64,000 nucleotides of DNA from JAWKNZ01 sp041391425 (lineage in GTDB: Bacteria > Bdellovibrionota_B > Oligoflexia > Oligoflexales > JAWKNZ01): contig JAWKNZ010000007.1 in assembly GCA_041391425.1 (NCBI GenBank), positions 124,001 to 188,000 on the forward strand, read 5' to 3'. Made by a program: the position numbers and the translations under genes. The notes beneath the pieces were generated by a model, which did no database searches, was not told where the DNA came from, and saw only the letters and a list, made by a program, of their open reading frames with translations. Each line of letters opens with the position of its first letter. Within the stretch, counting starts at the first letter, position 1. This document shows positions 45,239 to 54,703 of the stretch, piece by piece.

Positions 45239-45865
45239 CTAAGGACTTCCTGCAGGATCAATATCCTTTGCAATACTAGTTCCAGGTGCCAAAACAGGCG
45301 GAGGTTGGTGAAGCAAAAGCGCCATATTTTGAATGATGCGGTTGACCTCATTTCCTTTATCGTCTGAGGGCAACCAAACAGAATTCAGTGAGTCTTTAGA
45401 TCCATCTCTCAGCATTTCGACATTGTTAACAATAGCAAGATCGATCTTATTCCAAGAGCGACGAGAAATACGGATGGAAATCTTGTTTCGATACACTTTT
45501 TCATTTAAGAAAAAACTATCCCATTCAGTTGTAATAACCCCTGATTTATGGTCCACAGTCGTCAAATTATAATTGCGCATCAATACATCCAATGCAGCGC
45601 TCCACACCGCATCGCCTTTTAATTCAAACCTATACGTTTGATCGTTAATTGCATAAACAGTAGTTTTTCTTTGTGGAGGAGTAGGGCTTCTCAAGCCCTT
45701 AGGAGGTAGTTGGCCTTCATCATCAGAACTATCTACCCTATGATCTGATACAGATTGGTTTGCATATTTCTCTTGGTACTGAGAAAGCACACCAGGCAGA
45801 CATCCGGATAAGCCTAAACAAAGGCTAAAAATAAAAAATCGAAGTATGTTTATTATTTTAATCAT
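45239..45865 (-). CDS. BamC-like/DUF3576-like outer-membrane lipoprotein
   Basis: A 208-residue lipoprotein with the signal FFIFSLCLGLSGC (lipobox LSGC). A disordered Ser/Asp/Pro linker follows, then a domain of about 110 residues beginning FELKGDAVWSAALDVLMRNY. The pattern W.aal.vL...y.l..vD...GvI.T.W is shared by BamC and related lipoproteins that fold into a small alpha/beta grip. ISIRISRRSWNKIDLAI gives the amphipathic strands. It may assist outer-membrane protein assembly, but a short C-terminal proline-rich tail replaces the second BamC domain. It lies directly downstream of mdh on the same strand. Confidence 0.6.
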   Translation of the reverse strand: MIKIINILRFFIFSLCLGLSGCLPGVLSQYQEKYANQSVSDHRVDSSDDEGQLPPKGLRSPTPPQRKTTVYAINDQTYRFELKGDAVWSAALDVLMRNYNLTTVDHKSGVITTEWDSFFLNEKVYRNKISIRISRRSWNKIDLAIVNNVEMLRDGSKDSLNSVWLPSDDKGNEVNRIIQNMALLLHQPPPVLAPGTSIAKDIDPAGSP

Positions 45866-45923
45866 ACTTCGATTATAAGGTTACTAAGCTATCTGGGTCA
45901 AGGACATCGCTGTAAAGGGTTTA

Positions 45924-46910
45924 TTAGCCCAATAAATCTTTAACGACCTCTCTCTCTTCAACCAGCTCTTCGGTAGTTTGTCTAATTTTACCTTTGGCAA
46001 AATCTGACAATTTTTTATCTTCTACAATCTCATAGCCACCATTTCCATTTGCACGGAGAGGAAAAGAAAAAATCAGTCCCTTAGGAATATCATAAGCATG
46101 GCCGTCTGAAGGCACACAAGCCGAAAAGCACTCACCAGCTGGAGTTTTTGTTGCAAAATTTTTCATATGATCGATACAAGCAGATGCAGCAGATGCAGCT
46201 GAAGACTTACCCCTAGCTTCAATAATAGCCGCCCCTCTTTTTTGCACTGTGGTAATAAAATCCGATTCCAACCATTTTCTGTCACTGATAACCTCTGGCA
46301 CAGCTTTGCCTGAAATTGTGGCATTTTCAAAGTCAGGATACATGGTTGAGCTGTGATTTCCCCAAACCACAAGATTTTTTACTTCACCAACTCCTACACC
46401 AGCTTTTAATGCAAGCTGTGCACGAGCACGATTTTGATCTAGCATAGTCATAGCTGAAAACTGCGTTGCTGGGATTTCTTTGCAATTGTGTTGTGCGATT
46501 AACGCATTTGTGTTGCATGGATTACCAACAACCACAACACGGACATTGCTTGCAGCCTTACACAACGCTTTACCTTGGCTAACAAAAATAGGTCCGTTAG
46601 CACGAATCAAATCATTGCGTTCCATACCTGGGCCCCTTGGCTTGGAGCCAACTAACAACGCCCAATGCACACCATCAAAGCCTTTTTCCACATTGTCCAT
46701 ACAGTCAATACCATGCAGCGTAGAAAACCCGCAATCTAGCAACTCCATTGCCGTCCCCTCGGCAGCTTTCACAGCTTGAGGCAACTCAAGAAGGTTTAAA
46801 TGAACTGGTTGGTCCGGACCAAAAACTTCTCCTGATGCAATCCTAAAAAGCAGGCTATAGCCAATCTGACCAGCCGCCCCTGTAACAGCTACACGTACAA
46901 CATCTTTCAT
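45924..46910 (-). CDS. mdh: Malate dehydrogenase
   Basis: MDH oxidises malate to oxaloacetate in the citric acid cycle with NAD. The 328-residue protein is of the cytosolic-type (group 2) MDH: VTGAAGQIGYSLLFRIASGE at the NAD site, LLVGSKPRGPGMERNDLI with the substrate-binding arginines, VVGNPCNTNA, and the catalytic histidine in WGNHSSTMYPD. Length and motifs are complete. A Shine-Dalgarno-like AAGGAG precedes the ATG. The upstream gene on the same strand encodes a zinc-ribbon protein. The reading frame is intact, in contrast to several other housekeeping genes in the window. Confidence 0.96.
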   Translation of the reverse strand: MKDVVRVAVTGAAGQIGYSLLFRIASGEVFGPDQPVHLNLLELPQAVKAAEGTAMELLDCGFSTLHGIDCMDNVEKGFDGVHWALLVGSKPRGPGMERNDLIRANGPIFVSQGKALCKAASNVRVVVVGNPCNTNALIAQHNCKEIPATQFSAMTMLDQNRARAQLALKAGVGVGEVKNLVVWGNHSSTMYPDFENATISGKAVPEVISDRKWLESDFITTVQKRGAAIIEARGKSSAASAASACIDHMKNFATKTPAGECFSACVPSDGHAYDIPKGLIFSFPLRANGNGGYEIVEDKKLSDFAKGKIRQTTEELVEEREVVKDLLG

Positions 46911-46944
46911 AGAACATACTCCTTAATTATTTGAGGCTCTTATT

Positions 46945-47685
46945 CTAACTATCACTATCTTCAAGCTTAGTAGGCTTTCTTGTTTCAATATTAGACACTA
47001 CTAATTCTAACTTCCTCACTTGTTTATCTTCCTGCTTATTTATATTCCAATAATGCTCAGAAGGAACATAATCATCGCACTCAGACCAATGCACCGTCTT
47101 GCCATCTTTTTGAAGGTGTAACACTTTAACTTTTTTAGAGTTTTTAAGTTCCTTTTTACAAACATTACAACTTAAGACCTCTCTTGACACCCCATCAAGT
47201 TTGACGCGCACTCGCGAAAATTTATCATTTACCGTGGGCCGAGAGCAAAAATAACAGCCCCTTTCAATTGCCTTCTTCCTGCCATACATCTTATCTAAAT
47301 CAACAGAACGCCCTTTAACAGAATCTGCGATAGCTTTTTGGGTTCTACCAATACGCTGCTCACAATCTCTGGTCAAAAAACCAACAGAATTTAGGTCCGT
47401 TGGATCTGAGCCAAATGGCGATACACTCTGCATAGCCTTAAGCACTAGCTCAAAAGCCTTCAAAGTGCTTTCAAAGTATTCCAGTACCTTTTGATCTGAA
47501 ACAAATGCTATATCTTCCCGCATAGGAAGAATACGCTGAGTAATTCCCTCTAGCTGACCAATAATTTGCAAATAGCGAGACCGATACGTGTGCGTACTTC
47601 TAATTTCCCGACCGTTTTGTAGAGAATGAAGAAAGACAATGATCAACGCTAGTACTAGTGCTGTAACAATAGGAAGCCACCACAT
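46945..47685 (-). CDS. Membrane-anchored protein with a zinc-ribbon-like C-terminal domain
   Basis: A 246-residue protein. Residues 2-20 form one membrane helix (IVTALVLALIIVFLHSL), then about 110 residues of coiled-coil-like helices. A cysteine module follows, with CYFCSRP around residue 165 and CNVCKKEL about 30 residues later, the C-x2-C pairs of a four-cysteine zinc ribbon. The tail contains YVPSEHYWNIN. I do not recognise a named family; similar designs occur in proteins of the TPM/YgcG neighbourhood and in septal scaffolds. It is 34 bases upstream of mdh and may share its transcript. Confidence 0.6.
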   Translation of the reverse strand: MWWLPIVTALVLALIIVFLHSLQNGREIRSTHTYRSRYLQIIGQLEGITQRILPMREDIAFVSDQKVLEYFESTLKAFELVLKAMQSVSPFGSDPTDLNSVGFLTRDCEQRIGRTQKAIADSVKGRSVDLDKMYGRKKAIERGCYFCSRPTVNDKFSRVRVKLDGVSREVLSCNVCKKELKNSKKVKVLHLQKDGKTVHWSECDDYVPSEHYWNINKQEDKQVRKLELVVSNIETRKPTKLEDSDS

Positions 47686-47889
47686 AAAGCTATACCCTTA
47701 TCACTCGTACTCATCTCCTTATATAGCTTAAGCTTTTTATAACATTTGCATCCAATCGGAAACGTTTTTTCCGAACTAGTTTTGATAAAAAGACATTTTA
47801 AAAATCATTTTTTCACAAAAAAAACTCAAGAAACTTACTAATTCACCGAAAAAAGCACATAGATGCCAGCTGGTTAGGTGGGAGCATGC

Positions 47890-48084
47890 ATGAGCGTAAG
47901 TTATGAAAAATCCAGAATAAATTTTGACTTCATCGTTTCACAATATAAACAATATCTCAAACTTTACGCTTTCTTTAATGACGGTTCGACTGAAGGAGCT
48001 ACTAGTTTTGCAAAATTTTACTGGGTCATTACCTATTATTCTAAATACCGCGAGGTCAGTGAGGCGATATCTAGGGGGTATTAA
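47890..48084 (+). CDS. Small protein of 64 residues with its own terminator
   Basis: The ATG at 47890 has AGGTGGGAG ideally placed upstream, and the frame ends 20 bases before a strong intrinsic terminator at 48105. This makes a real transcription unit likely. The product is rich in aromatic residues (FDFIVSQYKQYLKLYAFF, then FYWVITYYSKY), has no signal peptide and only weak hydrophobic stretches. It could be a small membrane-associated or regulatory protein, or the transcript could act as an RNA. An in-frame GTG twelve bases earlier would add four residues. No homologue is recognised. Confidence 0.5.
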   Translation: MSVSYEKSRINFDFIVSQYKQYLKLYAFFNDGSTEGATSFAKFYWVITYYSKYREVSEAISRGY

Positions 48085-48104
48085 GAGTGATATATAACGC
48101 GCCT

Positions 48105-48129
48105 GCCTAAAAACAAAACATTTTTAGGC
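48105..48129 (+). terminator. Intrinsic terminator after the small gene
   Basis: GCCTAAAAA and TTTTTAGGC form a nine-base stem with a seven-base loop, followed by TTATTTTTT on the plus strand. It ends the transcript of the small ORF at 47890. Confidence 0.8.
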
Positions 48130-48235
48130 TTATTTTTTAGCAATAAAACTTACAATTATTAAATACCAGCACTTGACCAATAAATTATACTTTAATAAAA
48201 AGAAAATACTAAGACGACTAGTGCCGGTTTAAAAA

Positions 48236-49234
48236 ATGATAGAAAAAACAGAAAAACCTCATTCGATCAAACTTAGATCAACATCTGATGGTTTACATCT
48301 AGATGGGTCTATCCTATGGTTTGATTCCCACGCAACCGGTCAACTATCATTCCTTTCATCCTGCATTTCTACAACCAAAACCAAAGTCCCTCAAGTGATT
48401 ACAACCGAAGAAACGGCTAGAATCCTAGAGTCATTCAAACGTAAACCGAACGCTTTAATTTGCCAATACAATAGACCATTTTCAATCGGCAAGTTAAAAA
48501 TGGAGCTTCTACCTTCAGGCAGCATTCTCGGCGGAGCATCCCTTTACGTAGAAACAGATAAAGGACGTTTATTATACGCACCACAATTACAAACACATCG
48601 CATTTCTATAGTCAGACAAATGCAACTCAAAAGGGCCAAAAGCTTAGCTTTAGGAGCCTACAAACCAGCTCCACAAATTACTTTACCAAACCGTAAAAAA
48701 GAGCTGGAGTCCCTGGTCGCTCAAGTTGCTGACTCTTGCAGCAAGGGTCAATGGCCAGTCATTCTTTGCCAAGCTTTTGGCACCGCTCAAGAAATTACAA
48801 AATCTCTTAGCGACCATAAACTTCCAGTCTCAGTTCATAGTTCAATTGCTAAAGTAAACAAAATTTATGAGCTTTATGGTTCTCAATTGGGACGCTACTC
48901 AACATACTCTGCAAAAAAGCCAAATAATAAAATTCTTCTTTGGCCTCTTCCTCTTAGTAAAAATTTTAAAATACCGACATTTCCTGATAGCCCTCTAATA
49001 TTAGTCAAAGATAACACAATAGAACACGAATTAGAGGAAATTAGCCAGCTTATAGGGTCCTATATTATCAGCAACAGCAGTGATGCTAACGACCTAAAAG
49101 AAGTAATCGCGGCTGTCCAACCAAAAGAGCTTTTTTTGTTCGGGCCGTATGCCAAAGCTTATGTTGAGGAATTCAAAAATTTATCGCCTGTAGTCGCGCC
49201 TTTATTTGCCGATAACCAACCAACTTTGTTTTAA
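48236..49234 (+). CDS. MBL/beta-CASP-like protein lacking the metal-binding histidines (tentative)
   Basis: A soluble 332-residue protein. The middle segment LLPSGSILGGASLYVETDKG, then LLYAPQL, has the layout of the P-x-GH-x-LGSA strand and D-site of metallo-beta-lactamase nucleases and their DNA-ligase-associated relatives. The N-terminal DSHATGQLSFL sits where HxHxDH would be, and only one histidine remains. The C-terminal part (ELFLFGPYAKAYVEEF) fits the last beta-CASP strand, where a catalytic histidine is also missing. If the fold is right, the protein is a catalytically dead paralogue. The assignment rests on faint patterns and could be wrong. It is an isolated gene. Confidence 0.4.
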   Translation: MIEKTEKPHSIKLRSTSDGLHLDGSILWFDSHATGQLSFLSSCISTTKTKVPQVITTEETARILESFKRKPNALICQYNRPFSIGKLKMELLPSGSILGGASLYVETDKGRLLYAPQLQTHRISIVRQMQLKRAKSLALGAYKPAPQITLPNRKKELESLVAQVADSCSKGQWPVILCQAFGTAQEITKSLSDHKLPVSVHSSIAKVNKIYELYGSQLGRYSTYSAKKPNNKILLWPLPLSKNFKIPTFPDSPLILVKDNTIEHELEEISQLIGSYIISNSSDANDLKEVIAAVQPKELFLFGPYAKAYVEEFKNLSPVVAPLFADNQPTLF

Positions 49235-49267
49235 TTATAGTTTTATCTACAATAAATACAAAAAAAA

Positions 49268-49290
49268 CCTCTATCGTAAAACGATAGAGG
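49268..49290 (-). terminator. Intrinsic terminator for the minus-strand gene at 49325
   Basis: CCTCTATCGT and ACGATAGAGG pair perfectly over ten bases with a three-base loop. On the minus strand a run of T residues follows. It ends the 49325-49747 transcript and may also stop transcription arriving from 48236. Confidence 0.85.
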
Positions 49291-49324
49291 CCAAACGGGA
49301 GGAGACAGACTAAGAAAAAGCTTT

Positions 49325-49747
49325 CTAATGCAAGCTTTTCTTTAGATATTGGGACCAAAGACTAATAATTCTTTGGTAGACCAAAAATAATGAATAACGA
49401 ACACGGCTCTCATGTGCAGAAATTATTTCTACCATTTCAGAAAAAGTAGAGGCCGATAATACTTTAAAAATAATTTCCTCTATCTTAGACAATTCTGATG
49501 AAGATAAGTTCCAACACTGAAAAGATTCTTCTTTAAACACTTGGCTATCAATGCGGCTAAATAATATATGATTACCACGAATAGCTTCCTCATATATAAC
49601 TTGCCAAGTAGGGGGCAACTGTACCAATTTACTCGAATTCAATAATTTCTTTTCTAAATTTTGCAAAGAAGCAATCATCGATTTCCCAACAATTAAGAAT
49701 TTAAGGCAAGCAGAACATTTTAAGGAAAGCAATTTTAGTTCTGGCAC
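49325..49747 (-). CDS. Hypothetical small cytoplasmic protein
   Basis: A 140-residue helical protein starting from GTG at 49747, with a proper intrinsic terminator just downstream. Two cysteines lie near the N-terminus (KCSACLKF), and the C-terminal half is amphipathic helix (RYSLFLVYQRIISLWSQYLKK). There is no signal peptide or recognised domain. It is divergent from ftsK. Confidence 0.45.
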   Translation of the reverse strand: MPELKLLSLKCSACLKFLIVGKSMIASLQNLEKKLLNSSKLVQLPPTWQVIYEEAIRGNHILFSRIDSQVFKEESFQCWNLSSSELSKIEEIIFKVLSASTFSEMVEIISAHESRVRYSLFLVYQRIISLWSQYLKKSLH

Positions 49748-50048
49748 ATATTAAAGAAGGGTTCTCTACCACCTAACATCAGGTAGATAGCAATGAAGTT
49801 AAAGCAAAAACTCATCCAAGTAATCAAAATACAACATATTGATTTTTCATGGTTATTTTAAAATGAAACTGTTTAAAACATCGACATTTGTCATGCGTAC
49901 AGGTTTTTCTGCTAAAGATTGGCAGTCATCTAACATTTACGCAATACTTTGATATAATGAAGAACAACCCTAAAGCACTGCGACAAAACTTATGTAAAGA
50001 CGCACCCTCCACTCAAAATGCGAATTTAATTCAGATGAGAGGCAAAGC
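49748..50048. other. Intergenic region upstream of ftsK
   Basis: About 300 bases between divergent genes. A short frame near 49888-50088 overlaps the ftsK start and is not supported. Promoters for both genes are expected here, but none stands out. Confidence 0.35.
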
Positions 50049-52418
50049 TTGGCAACAGAAAAAAACAAAAAAAGCCTATCAAGATTAACTTTTCTATCCG
50101 GTAATTTAATTCACTTTAACGCTGATTATCAAAGAGAAGTCTTCTTTATTACTGTTTTTGGAATTACCTTATATTATTTTACTGCTTTAATAAGCTACTC
50201 CCCCCTCGATCCTTCATGGGTGGCATTTAGCTATCCAGCTACCAAAATAACAAACTTAGCTGGACGCTTCGGGGCTAATATAAGCGGTATCGTCATCTAT
50301 TATCTAGGCTTAGGTTCCTACATTCTGCCAATGCCGGCTATCACTGCTGCTGTATTTACCCTAATAAAAGTAGAAAAACCAAAATCTATAGAGCGATTCA
50401 TCGGCTGGTTGCTCGCCATCTTTGTAGCTGTTTCTTTTGCTGCGGGATTTTTCCCTCCAACTATATACCACGAATATCCACTGCCAAGCGGCGGAGTCTT
50501 CGGAACATATCTTTATTCCATCCTAACCGCCACATTTGGGAAAACAGGTAGCAATATTTTATTGGCAACCTTCTTCGTAACCAGCTTCATTCTCATAACT
50601 CGCATTAGTTTTATTAATCCAGCAGGTCGATTGATAAAAAAATCAATAATAAACGTGAAAACAAGAACAAAATCTAAATTAATCAATCTTTTTTCAAAAA
50701 CCGGCGCCACAAAAACCTCAATTGATGAGTCTGAAGGAATAAAACTAATACAAGAAACTTCAAGTTGTACCTATCAACATGCCAATGATTACACACCTAT
50801 AATAGAAAATATTTCGCCTATATTGGGCGATCAAATCGAAATAACCAACCCAAAAGAACAGACAAGTAAGCCTTTTGATCTCTTTCAAAAACTGCATATA
50901 ACTCCAAGTCACAATTTAGATCGGCAGGCATATCAATACAGGGCACCTTCAATAGATATTTTTATGAAATCTCCAATAAAAAATAATGGAAAGTTTGATA
51001 AGCAAGAAATGGAGCAGACAGCATCACTCCTATTATCAACACTGCAAGATTTCAATATCGCCGGTAAAATCATTGGATTCCAACCAGGCCCAGTTGTAAC
51101 AGTATACGAATTCCAACCTGAAGCCGGCATTAAACAATCCAAAGTTCTTGGGCTTATCGATGATATAGCATTAGCATTAAAAGTAGATTCCATTTTTATA
51201 AATCCGGTAAAAGGTAAGCGTGCACTAGGAGTACAAGTCCCTAACTCAAAACGTGATACTGTTTTTCTAGGAGACATACTAAGCTCAGATAACTTCAAAG
51301 CAGCAATAAATCCACTTACCTTTGCAATGGGAAAATCCCTTAATGGCGATGTCGTTTGTGCTGATCTTGCTTCGATGCCACATTTACTTGTAGCTGGATC
51401 TACAGGCTCGGGAAAATCAGTAGGAATTAATGCCCTCCTTTGCAGTATTTTAATGAAATCCTCTCCGAGCCAAGTCCGAATGATTCTAGTTGATCCTAAA
51501 ATGCTCGAACTGTCAGTTTATGATGGAATCCCTCATCTACTTATGCCCGTTATAACAGAATCGACAAAAGCCAACCTGGCATTAAAGTGGGCCGTAAATG
51601 AAATGGAGCGACGATATAAACTAATGCAAAATGCCTGCGTGAGAAACATAGAGGCTTTTAATTCATTCTGGAGTACTTCAAACGAAGAAGATAAAAATCT
51701 ATTACGAGAAAAAGTTGAAGACGAAGATATAACTCAGCTTCCCTATATTCTTCTAGTTATTGATGAATTAGCAGATTTAATGCTAACAGCACCTAAAGAA
51801 ATTGAAAGTATCATTCAAAGACTAGCACAAAAGGCGAGAGCTAGTGGAATCCACATGGTCCTAGCCACCCAAAGACCATCGGTAGACATTATTACAGGAG
51901 TTATCAAAGCAAATTTACCTTCCAGAATAGCATTCCAAGTTGTCTCAAAACACGATAGCAGAACAATACTCGATCAAATGGGAGCCGATAAGCTACTTGG
52001 CAAAGGTGATATGCTTTTTCAAAAGCCTGGCATTAATAACTTAGAGCGTATTCAAGGAGCTCTTGTTAGCGACAACGAAGTCGTAAGCTTAGTTAAAAAC
52101 CTCAAATCTTCTTATGAAAACGCTGAATATGACGACAAACTAATAAATTGGATAGAAGAAGAAGCAGACCGACAGTCTACTGATAGCGATCGAATAGATG
52201 CAATTAGTGAAGAGGAAGATTCTAAATGGGATGAAGCCATCTCAATTGGGCAATCTCATGGAGTAATTAGCGCTTCTTTTTTGCAAAGACATCTTAAAAT
52301 AGGTTATAATCGCGCCGCTCGAATTGTTGAAATGATGGAAAAGCAAGGTTTAGTAGCTCACCAAGATGGTTCAAAACCAAGGAAATGGCTAGGCCCATCA
52401 GGGCATGAAGGACTCTAA
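50049..52418 (+). CDS. ftsK: DNA translocase FtsK
   Basis: FtsK pumps DNA at the division septum and activates XerCD recombination to resolve chromosome dimers. The 789-residue protein has an N-terminal domain with four membrane helices up to about residue 190, a short linker, the alpha/beta motor domain with Walker A GSTGSGKSVGINALL near residue 450 and Walker B ILLVIDELADLM. The C-terminal gamma winged-helix (FLQRHLKIGYNRAARIVEMM) reads KOPS. The linker is short compared with that of E. coli. The start is TTG with GAGAGGC upstream; no in-frame ATG precedes the first helix. The gene is convergent with the glycosyltransferase cluster. Confidence 0.95.
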   Translation: MATEKNKKSLSRLTFLSGNLIHFNADYQREVFFITVFGITLYYFTALISYSPLDPSWVAFSYPATKITNLAGRFGANISGIVIYYLGLGSYILPMPAITAAVFTLIKVEKPKSIERFIGWLLAIFVAVSFAAGFFPPTIYHEYPLPSGGVFGTYLYSILTATFGKTGSNILLATFFVTSFILITRISFINPAGRLIKKSIINVKTRTKSKLINLFSKTGATKTSIDESEGIKLIQETSSCTYQHANDYTPIIENISPILGDQIEITNPKEQTSKPFDLFQKLHITPSHNLDRQAYQYRAPSIDIFMKSPIKNNGKFDKQEMEQTASLLLSTLQDFNIAGKIIGFQPGPVVTVYEFQPEAGIKQSKVLGLIDDIALALKVDSIFINPVKGKRALGVQVPNSKRDTVFLGDILSSDNFKAAINPLTFAMGKSLNGDVVCADLASMPHLLVAGSTGSGKSVGINALLCSILMKSSPSQVRMILVDPKMLELSVYDGIPHLLMPVITESTKANLALKWAVNEMERRYKLMQNACVRNIEAFNSFWSTSNEEDKNLLREKVEDEDITQLPYILLVIDELADLMLTAPKEIESIIQRLAQKARASGIHMVLATQRPSVDIITGVIKANLPSRIAFQVVSKHDSRTILDQMGADKLLGKGDMLFQKPGINNLERIQGALVSDNEVVSLVKNLKSSYENAEYDDKLINWIEEEADRQSTDSDRIDAISEEEDSKWDEAISIGQSHGVISASFLQRHLKIGYNRAARIVEMMEKQGLVAHQDGSKPRKWLGPSGHEGL

Positions 52419-52423
52419 GCCTA

Positions 52424-53572
52424 TTAAAAAACAGCTTTAATTGCAGCTGCCATTTGTTCTAAAGAATACTTACGACGAGCCCAAGTCGCTCTTTCCATCG
52501 AAACATCGGAAGATTCTTGTAACCTATTAATAATAGCATTTGCCAATAAATCACTAGCATCATCTGCATCTAAACCAGAATAACAATAAGAGGAAAAAAC
52601 ACCTGCTTGCCGAAAACAATCATCTAAATTGACCTCAGCTAAACCACCAACTCCAGATGTAAAAATCGGCGTTCCGCACATTAAAAACTCCTCTGCAACC
52701 CGGCAAATAACCTCACTACCAATACTTGAGATAATTCCCAAAGATGCACTAGCCATCAGTGCCGGTACGTCAGTCACATATGAAGCGGTAAAAGCAATAC
52801 AATCAGAAGGTATGCCTAACCTTTGCCTCTCTATATCAATATCCTTAACAGTAATATTTTTTTCCAAACCCACTATATGCAAAATAGGTTTTTCAACAAT
52901 CACATCATATTTCTGCAAATATTGAGGCCATTTTTTCAACAGACATGCAAAAATCTTTAAAAACTCCCGGTGGCCTTTAACGGGATCTAAACGACCAAAA
53001 ATCAGTAATTCTGGCCTATTTTTTTCAGCGTTTGAATCTCGAATAGCTTTACAATCTACAGACAAAAAACCATGTCCAGCAATGCCCAATGGAATAATAA
53101 CTGACTTGCTTTTTACAGAAGTCGTACTTCGATTAGCAACAGCATTCGACGGCAATATAATTTTATGCATATAGCGATCATTTAAATCACGTAACCTATG
53201 GCCAAATCTATGATCCTGTCGAAAATCATGGCCCTTAAATCGAATGCATTTAGCCACATTCCTTCCACTAAGTTTGCACATTAACATTGCCAAAACAGAT
53301 TCCGGACCGCCATAGCTAATAATAATATCTGGGTTTATCTTTTTGTATAGTTGATAAAGCTTTAAAAAGCTTGTCAGTTGATAGCTCTTAACTGGAGCTA
53401 TATTGAAAGAATATTCTTCAGCACGGATAAAAGCTGGAGACCCTGTCAAAGGCGAAAAGACGTTTTTTATACCTACTAAGTTTAAAGCTTTAATAGCACT
53501 TATAGCATATTCTGTAATTGCTGAATTCCATCTATTCGAAAGAAGATGCCAAACTATTATTTCTTCTTTCAT
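52424..53572 (-). CDS. Glycosyltransferase, GT4/GT-B fold
   Basis: A 382-residue cytoplasmic or membrane-associated glycosyltransferase. The C-terminal Rossmann domain begins LLIFGRLDPVKGHREFLKIF, a typical GT4 nucleotide-sugar start. The E-x7-E-like motif is in VAEEFLMCGTPIFTSGVGGLAEV. The N-terminal domain carries the acceptor side (IIISYGGPESVLAMLMC). The gene overlaps the upstream GT2 gene by four bases (ATGA), and both probably act in lipopolysaccharide core or other surface glycan synthesis. The acceptor and sugar cannot be told from sequence. Confidence 0.85.
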   Translation of the reverse strand: MKEEIIVWHLLSNRWNSAITEYAISAIKALNLVGIKNVFSPLTGSPAFIRAEEYSFNIAPVKSYQLTSFLKLYQLYKKINPDIIISYGGPESVLAMLMCKLSGRNVAKCIRFKGHDFRQDHRFGHRLRDLNDRYMHKIILPSNAVANRSTTSVKSKSVIIPLGIAGHGFLSVDCKAIRDSNAEKNRPELLIFGRLDPVKGHREFLKIFACLLKKWPQYLQKYDVIVEKPILHIVGLEKNITVKDIDIERQRLGIPSDCIAFTASYVTDVPALMASASLGIISSIGSEVICRVAEEFLMCGTPIFTSGVGGLAEVNLDDCFRQAGVFSSYCYSGLDADDASDLLANAIINRLQESSDVSMERATWARRKYSLEQMAAAIKAVF

Positions 53573-54347
53573 TTTATGCCTTGTTTCTGAGTGCGCAATT
53601 CCAAAAATTTTTCATATTTTACATATGCATATAAACTGCTAACTAACGCATAAGTATAGCCAGCTCGCCCATCTAAAAATCCAAGGCGAAAAATAAAACG
53701 AGAAAAAAACTCAAACCATGGCCTTAGCAAATGCACAAACATAGATAAATCGGTTTTTCCTTGCTTATAGCGAAATAATGCTATTTTAGAAGTATATAAA
53801 TTAAAACGCTCAAAATAATCATCTAAATTTTTATAACTAAAATGCAACAAAATGCCAGATGCTTGGCCTACAGAGCCACCCTTTAAAACCAATTTTTCAT
53901 GGATATCGCCTTCAAATTCCCCAAAACCTCTACGAAAAATACGAATTGGAAAATCACGAGTTTTGCCAAAATTCATGACTTTTCCCATAAAGACGAGCTT
54001 TCTCATCACTTTATATGCATGCACTTCTTCTGCCTGGCTCCACTTCAGAAGTTTTACAATGTTCTTAGATAAGTTCGCATTTAAGACTTCGTCTGCATCT
54101 AATGAAAAATCCAGCCACGCGTAGCACAGCTTAAAGCGAAGTTTTTTTGGTTAGCATAATTATCAAACAACCTATATTTTACTATTGCACCATAGCTAGC
54201 TGCTACTTCAACAGTCTTATCCTTACTTCCAGAATCCACGACAATAATTTCGCAGCCTTCTGGTAAACTTTGCAAACATCTTTTTAAATTTTCTTCTTCA
54301 TTAAGCGCAATAATAATAATGCTTATATCTATTTGTTTGTCCGACAT
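53569..54347 (-). CDS. GT2 glycosyltransferase (WaaE/KdtX-like), frameshifted
   Basis: The first frame encodes the GT2 start (DISIIIIALNEEENLKRCLQSL, then IVVDSGSKDKTVEVA) and is lost after ATRGWIF. The following frame continues exactly as SLDADEVLNANLSKNIVKLL, with the metal-binding DAD, and HAYKVMRKLVFMGKVM, the domain typical of the WaaE/KdtX group that adds a glucose to inner-core lipopolysaccharide. One T added to the run (plus-strand A5 at 54105-54109) restores a protein of about 258 residues. The start ATG shares a base with the upstream gene's stop (TAATG). The frameshift is more likely a read error than gene loss. Confidence 0.85.
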
Positions 54348-54703
54348 TATCTATCTTTATATGAAAAGCTAGCTGCCCATTCTAATGGGCTTCCAGAACG
54401 ATCAACATCCACTAGTACAGGAAAACCTCTACGAATCGTTTTAGCAACCTGATCTAAAGAAATAATACCATATATTCCACGTTTTTTTATGATTCTTCCA
54501 GTAGCAATCTGTCTAGCCTTCTCATCTAAAACTCTTACGTTGTCGCCTACTGATCCCACCTCTAATTTCACAACACATTTTCTTCCATTGCTACTACAGT
54601 TATAAACAGTAGCTGCATAAGTAGCTTGAGCCAATAGAAAAGAGGTTCCTAAAACCAACATAAATTTAATAGCATTAAGATAAATCGTTCTGTAAAAGCT
54701 CAT
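54347..54703 (-). CDS. Hypothetical periplasmic protein at the head of the glycosyltransferase operon
   Basis: A 118-residue protein with a signal peptide (FMLVLGTSFLLAQATYA, cleavage before ATVYN). The mature domain of about 85 residues has two cysteines near its start (CSSNGRKC), which probably form a disulfide, and short beta strands (VVKLEVGSVGDNVRVLD, ARQIATGRIIKK) suggesting a small SH3-like barrel. The stop overlaps the next start (TAATG), so it is co-translated with the glycosyltransferase genes. No family name is recognised. Confidence 0.55.
   Translation of the reverse strand: MSFYRTIYLNAIKFMLVLGTSFLLAQATYAATVYNCSSNGRKCVVKLEVGSVGDNVRVLDEKARQIATGRIIKKRGIYGIISLDQVAKTIRRGFPVLVDVDRSGSPLEWAASFSYKDR

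Noticed and set aside
49888..50088. Small ORF overlapping the ftsK start
   Set aside because: It has no ribosome site, overlaps the ftsK start in another frame and its product has no pattern.
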